Below are positions 60,790-64,000 of a stretch of 64,000 nt of DNA, one piece after another. The notes under the pieces were generated by a model that worked only from the letters and a program-made list of their open reading frames with translations, ran no database searches and was not told where the DNA came from. The stretch lies in IMG/VR virus record IMGVR_UViG_3300017917_000400, positions 1-64,000 of that record. The stretch is one strand, 5' to 3'. Origin of the DNA: a virus. Each line of letters opens with the position of its first letter. Position 1 is the stretch's first letter. A program made the translations under genes and the position numbers.

Positions 60790-63087
60790 ATGCCATTAGC
60801 AGACAGCATTGGAATTCAGCCTAACATACTGGAACTATTCACTTCCTATACTACACTGTTTACAGTTAGTGCGCTGACCAGCGATCAAATAAATTTTCCT
60901 GAATCTAGTTATAAAAACAATCAGTTAGGAAAAATAATTTTAAGAAGTGCCGCAGGTAAACCTGATAACAGAATTGCTACCGCTTACAAAACATCTGCTA
61001 ATCCTTCAGGAAAATATGATTTTTATATTGACAATATAGAAATAGGAAGTTTAATAACCTATGATAAAAGAACTAAAGGTACAAATTCAACTAACATTAG
61101 TTTTAATGTATTTGAACCTTATAGTTTAGGTATGTTTTTACAGGCACTACAAATTGCCGCCGCAGAAGTAGCCGACAACGGCATAGCAGTAAATTACACA
61201 GAGATCCCATATCTTCTAACAATAGAATTTATTGGCTATGATAAAAACGGAAATATTATACCTATAGGAGATGTACTGAACAGACATATCCCATTTACCT
61301 TTGGTAACATCGATATGGACATTACCGCGTCTGGTTGTAGGTACAGCGTAACAGCAGTTCCTTATAATGAATCTGCTCTAGCAGATGCAGTAAACATTTT
61401 AAAATCAGATATTAAGATTAGCGGAACAACAGTTCAAGAGATTTTGCAATCTGGCGAAAATAGTTTACAGCGATGGTTAAATGAACGTACAAAGGAGATG
61501 GCTAAACAGGGCAGTGAAACAGGCAAAGAAGAATATGTGCCGGATGAAATTGTTATTATTTTTCCTAAAGACGGCGCTCGTATTTCTTCAACAGAACTAC
61601 CAGATGACTCGGGGCAGTCAGTGACTGAAAACCCAAATAATTCTGGATCGCAGTCAAAAATAGAAAATAAACTTACACTAAACAAAACGTCTGTAGCATC
61701 TGCAAGTTCCATAACCTTATTAGTACAGAATTCTGAATCTTTAAATGCTATTGGCACTTCTAAGATGGGGTTCACTCTTAATACTGGGGGCGAAAGTCAG
61801 TTAAAGCCTAAAGATCAAATACAAAAAGATCCAGATAAGCCAAACTCTAGAAAAGACAATGTCTACGACCCTAAGGATAAAGTTTTTAAATTTGCCAAGG
61901 GTAGTTCTATTATCAATGCTATTACAGAAGTTTTGTTAATGAGTGAATACTGTAAAACTAATGTAACTGCACCGTCAGATAGTTCAGGTTTAAAAAAATG
62001 GTTTAGAGTAGAGACTCAAGTTTATAATTTAAAACCTACGGTTGGTAATAATAATAGAGCAAAAATTCCTAGGTTATATGTTTTTAAAGTAGTAGAATAT
62101 CTAGTACACGAGCATAGATTTAAACCACCTTCATCGCAGCCGCAAGGGTATGAACAATTAAAGAAAAATGCTGTAAAAGAATATAATTATATCTACACTG
62201 GTAAAAATGTAGATATTCTTACTTTTAATATACAATTAAAAGCCGGTATGTTTACCACAGCCTATGCTGATAGAAATGCATTATCTGGTTCAGCATATGG
62301 TCAAATTAATGGTCAAGGATTAGAAAAAACCGGACAGCCAACTAGCGATGAATCTAATAAAGTATCTACTGATAAAGGAATACCTAATCAACCAGTAGGC
62401 GAACTAGCCTCAAGATACAAAAACGCCGGCGGCGGCCCTAACGACGATTATCGAAGTTTAATTGCTAAAAATTTCTATGAAGCATTATTAAACAGCCAGG
62501 GCGATATGTTAACGGCAGAAATTGAGATTATAGGAGATCCTTATTATATTGCTGACAGTGGCATGGGAAATTTTAGCGATATTCCTGTTAACTTTAACGA
62601 AAACGAAAACGGTTCAATGAATTATCAAAGCGGGGAAGTTGACATTATTGTAAATTTTCGAACACCTGTTGACTACAATGGTTTAACAGGTGGTATGGAT
62701 TTTATTAACGGTGTTGAAAATACAGGATTCAGTGGGTTGTATAATGTACAAGAAGTTATTAACAGTTTTAAGAGCGGAAAGTTTACGCAAACATTAAAAG
62801 CAATTAGAAGACCAATTCAGGAACCTTCTAAAGAAGTACAAAATCCGTCAAGTTCTCCAATACGTGATGAAACAGGAAAAATAAGCAACATTAGAAGAAA
62901 TGAGGAAACTGGAGAATTGTATGATGCTACTGGATTATACGAAGATGATGGAAAAACATTGACTAAGAAACCAGGAGAGGCTGATAAGAAATCAATTGAT
63001 TCTGTCAGCAGAGGAACAAGAGAAAGTCAAGTTGAATATACAAACTCAGGAATACCAGTTCCTGGACGTCCTAGAGGTGGTACATAA
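60790..63087 (+). CDS. Large baseplate/hub structural protein, possible gp27 counterpart
   Basis: A 765-residue protein. N-terminal half: ILELFTSYTTLFTVSALTSD, KYDFYIDNIEIGSLITYDKR, NISFNVFEPYSLGMFLQALQ, and ITASGCRYSVTAVPYNESAL. Residues ~260-380 are a Ser/Asn/Lys-rich linker; then KFAKGSSIINAITEVLLMSE, DILTFNIQLKAGMFTTAYAD and IEIIGDPYYIADSGMGNFSD, ending in a polar tail. Position directly before gp5 (TAATG overlap), with which T4 gp27 forms the hub, and hub-like beta domains suggest a gp27 counterpart. No specific motif proves this. Confidence 0.6.
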   Translation: MPLADSIGIQPNILELFTSYTTLFTVSALTSDQINFPESSYKNNQLGKIILRSAAGKPDNRIATAYKTSANPSGKYDFYIDNIEIGSLITYDKRTKGTNSTNISFNVFEPYSLGMFLQALQIAAAEVADNGIAVNYTEIPYLLTIEFIGYDKNGNIIPIGDVLNRHIPFTFGNIDMDITASGCRYSVTAVPYNESALADAVNILKSDIKISGTTVQEILQSGENSLQRWLNERTKEMAKQGSETGKEEYVPDEIVIIFPKDGARISSTELPDDSGQSVTENPNNSGSQSKIENKLTLNKTSVASASSITLLVQNSESLNAIGTSKMGFTLNTGGESQLKPKDQIQKDPDKPNSRKDNVYDPKDKVFKFAKGSSIINAITEVLLMSEYCKTNVTAPSDSSGLKKWFRVETQVYNLKPTVGNNNRAKIPRLYVFKVVEYLVHEHRFKPPSSQPQGYEQLKKNAVKEYNYIYTGKNVDILTFNIQLKAGMFTTAYADRNALSGSAYGQINGQGLEKTGQPTSDESNKVSTDKGIPNQPVGELASRYKNAGGGPNDDYRSLIAKNFYEALLNSQGDMLTAEIEIIGDPYYIADSGMGNFSDIPVNFNENENGSMNYQSGEVDIIVNFRTPVDYNGLTGGMDFINGVENTGFSGLYNVQEVINSFKSGKFTQTLKAIRRPIQEPSKEVQNPSSSPIRDETGKISNIRRNEETGELYDATGLYEDDGKTLTKKPGEADKKSIDSVSRGTRESQVEYTNSGIPVPGRPRGGT

Positions 63088-64000
63088 TGGGTATTGAAAA
63101 TAATCGATCAGTTGAAAAAAGTAGTCGAAGCACGATTGATCCAGGGCCGCATCTTGCTCGAGTTATTAGAACAGAAGATAACAAATACATGGGAACTCTC
63201 CATGTACAGTTATTGCGAGACATTGGCAATATTCCTAACAGCGAAGCCAGCACATATCCAGTTCAGTATCTTAGTCCGTTCTATGGTGTAACAAATGTTG
63301 AACTCATAGGTAAAAATAATACATTTAATGATACACAAAAAAGTTATGGTATGTGGATGGTACCGCCAACTGAGGGCGGAGTTGTTGTTGTGATGTTTAT
63401 TAATGGCGATGTTAGTTTAGGTTTTTGGATTGGATGCGTACAAGACGAATACATGAACTTTATGGTACCAGGATTAGCCGCAACAGAAATAAACACAAAA
63501 CTTCCTTCATCTAAACAACCTGTCGCAGAATTTAACAGACTAATAGTTGAAGGAAATCAACCAGACTCTACACAAATTAAAAAACCAGTACATCCATTTT
63601 CTGAAGTGTTGTTGCAACAAGGACTGTTAGAAGACGAGACTAGAGGAATTACAACCAGCAGTGCTCGCCGAGAAAGTCCAAGTAATGTATTTGGAATATC
63701 TACTCCTGGTCCAGTTGATAGAACTCAAGGTGCTCCTCGAGGAAAAACTGGCTCAAAAGAAAATCCGTCTACTGGAACATTTTACAGCAGACTTGGTGGT
63801 ACAACGTTTGTTATGGACGACGGTGATGATAATTTTTTAAGAAAAACACTAGCAAGTGATGGCCCGCCAGAATATGCTAGTGTAGAAAACGATCAAAAGG
63901 GAGGCATTCCTAATATTCCTCATAATGAGTTATTTCGTATTCGTACTAGAACTGGTCATCAAATACTATTACACAACAGCGAAGACTTAATCTATATAGG
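63087..64000 (+). CDS. gp5: Baseplate hub/spike protein gp5 (runs off the window)
   Basis: The open frame from ATG 63087 continues to the end (about 304 codons). Residues ~20-125 are an OB-fold as in gp5/VgrG: PHLARVIRTEDNKYMGTLHV, MWMVPPTEGGVVVVMFINGD, GFWIGCVQDEYMNFMVPG. The rest includes GTFYSRLGGTTFVMDDGDDN then IRTRTGHQILLHNSEDLIYI, the entry of the spike beta-helix. In T4 a lysozyme domain lies between; here no lysozyme motif is seen in the ~180 residues between these parts. The start codon overlaps the previous stop (TAATG). Confidence 0.85.
   Translation, partial: MGIENNRSVEKSSRSTIDPGPHLARVIRTEDNKYMGTLHVQLLRDIGNIPNSEASTYPVQYLSPFYGVTNVELIGKNNTFNDTQKSYGMWMVPPTEGGVVVVMFINGDVSLGFWIGCVQDEYMNFMVPGLAATEINTKLPSSKQPVAEFNRLIVEGNQPDSTQIKKPVHPFSEVLLQQGLLEDETRGITTSSARRESPSNVFGISTPGPVDRTQGAPRGKTGSKENPSTGTFYSRLGGTTFVMDDGDDNFLRKTLASDGPPEYASVENDQKGGIPNIPHNELFRIRTRTGHQILLHNSEDLIYI

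Overview
This window is about 64 kb of the structural and late-gene region of a T4-like marine myovirus (Caudoviricetes, of the kind that infects marine cyanobacteria or other marine bacteria). The assignment rests on recognisable T4-type head genes (gp20 portal, gp21 protease, gp22 scaffold, gp23 capsid), neck genes (gp14, gp15), baseplate genes (gp53, gp5, a probable gp48), the recombination pair gp46/gp47, the late sigma factor gp55, and T4-style late promoters (TATAAATA and variants). The DNA is AT-rich and coding-dense. The host cannot be fixed from this window: no photosynthesis genes and no tRNAs were seen.

Layout. (A) 1-1054, minus strand: end of a fibre gene and a small structural gene. 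(B) 1112-12073, plus strand: neck genes 14 and 15, then an overlapping accessory cassette containing a Nudix hydrolase, two pairs of related Fe(II)/2-oxoglutarate-type oxygenases, a flavin-dependent halogenase, an unknown protein, two more oxygenase-like proteins and a NodU/TobZ-type carbamoyltransferase. (C) 12066-44648, minus strand: a very large fibre/adhesin module with two giant proteins (3154 and 2623 aa), two beta-helix proteins (1397 and 1140 aa), three tandem tip paralogues, a fibre with a C-terminal S74 chaperone, and several small beta proteins. (D) 44800-53568, minus strand: head morphogenesis genes and a tape-measure-like gene, with a glycosyltransferase-like gene inserted. (E) 53643-54733, plus strand: a gp26-type tail assembly chaperone with an apparent -1 frameshift extension. 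(F) 54734-55176: a non-coding, hairpin-rich, comparatively GC-rich stretch. (G) 55177-59514, minus strand: GIY-YIG nuclease, small conserved gene, gp46, gp47, gp55. (H) 59596-64000, plus strand: baseplate genes running off the end.

How it works together. gp55, transcribed from a near-consensus sigma70 promoter, would direct host RNA polymerase to the late promoters found ahead of the structural operons. The accessory cassette lies directly downstream of the neck genes with mostly overlapping start and stop codons. It is therefore probably made late, together with virion proteins, which makes modification of a virion component or a late metabolite more likely than early host takeover. That last point is inference.

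Most notable items: the late halogenase/oxygenase/carbamoyltransferase cassette, the -1 frameshift at 54494-54500, the structured non-coding region at 54740-55170, the overlapping divergent early and late promoters at 59539-59573, and the modular growth of the giant fibre proteins.
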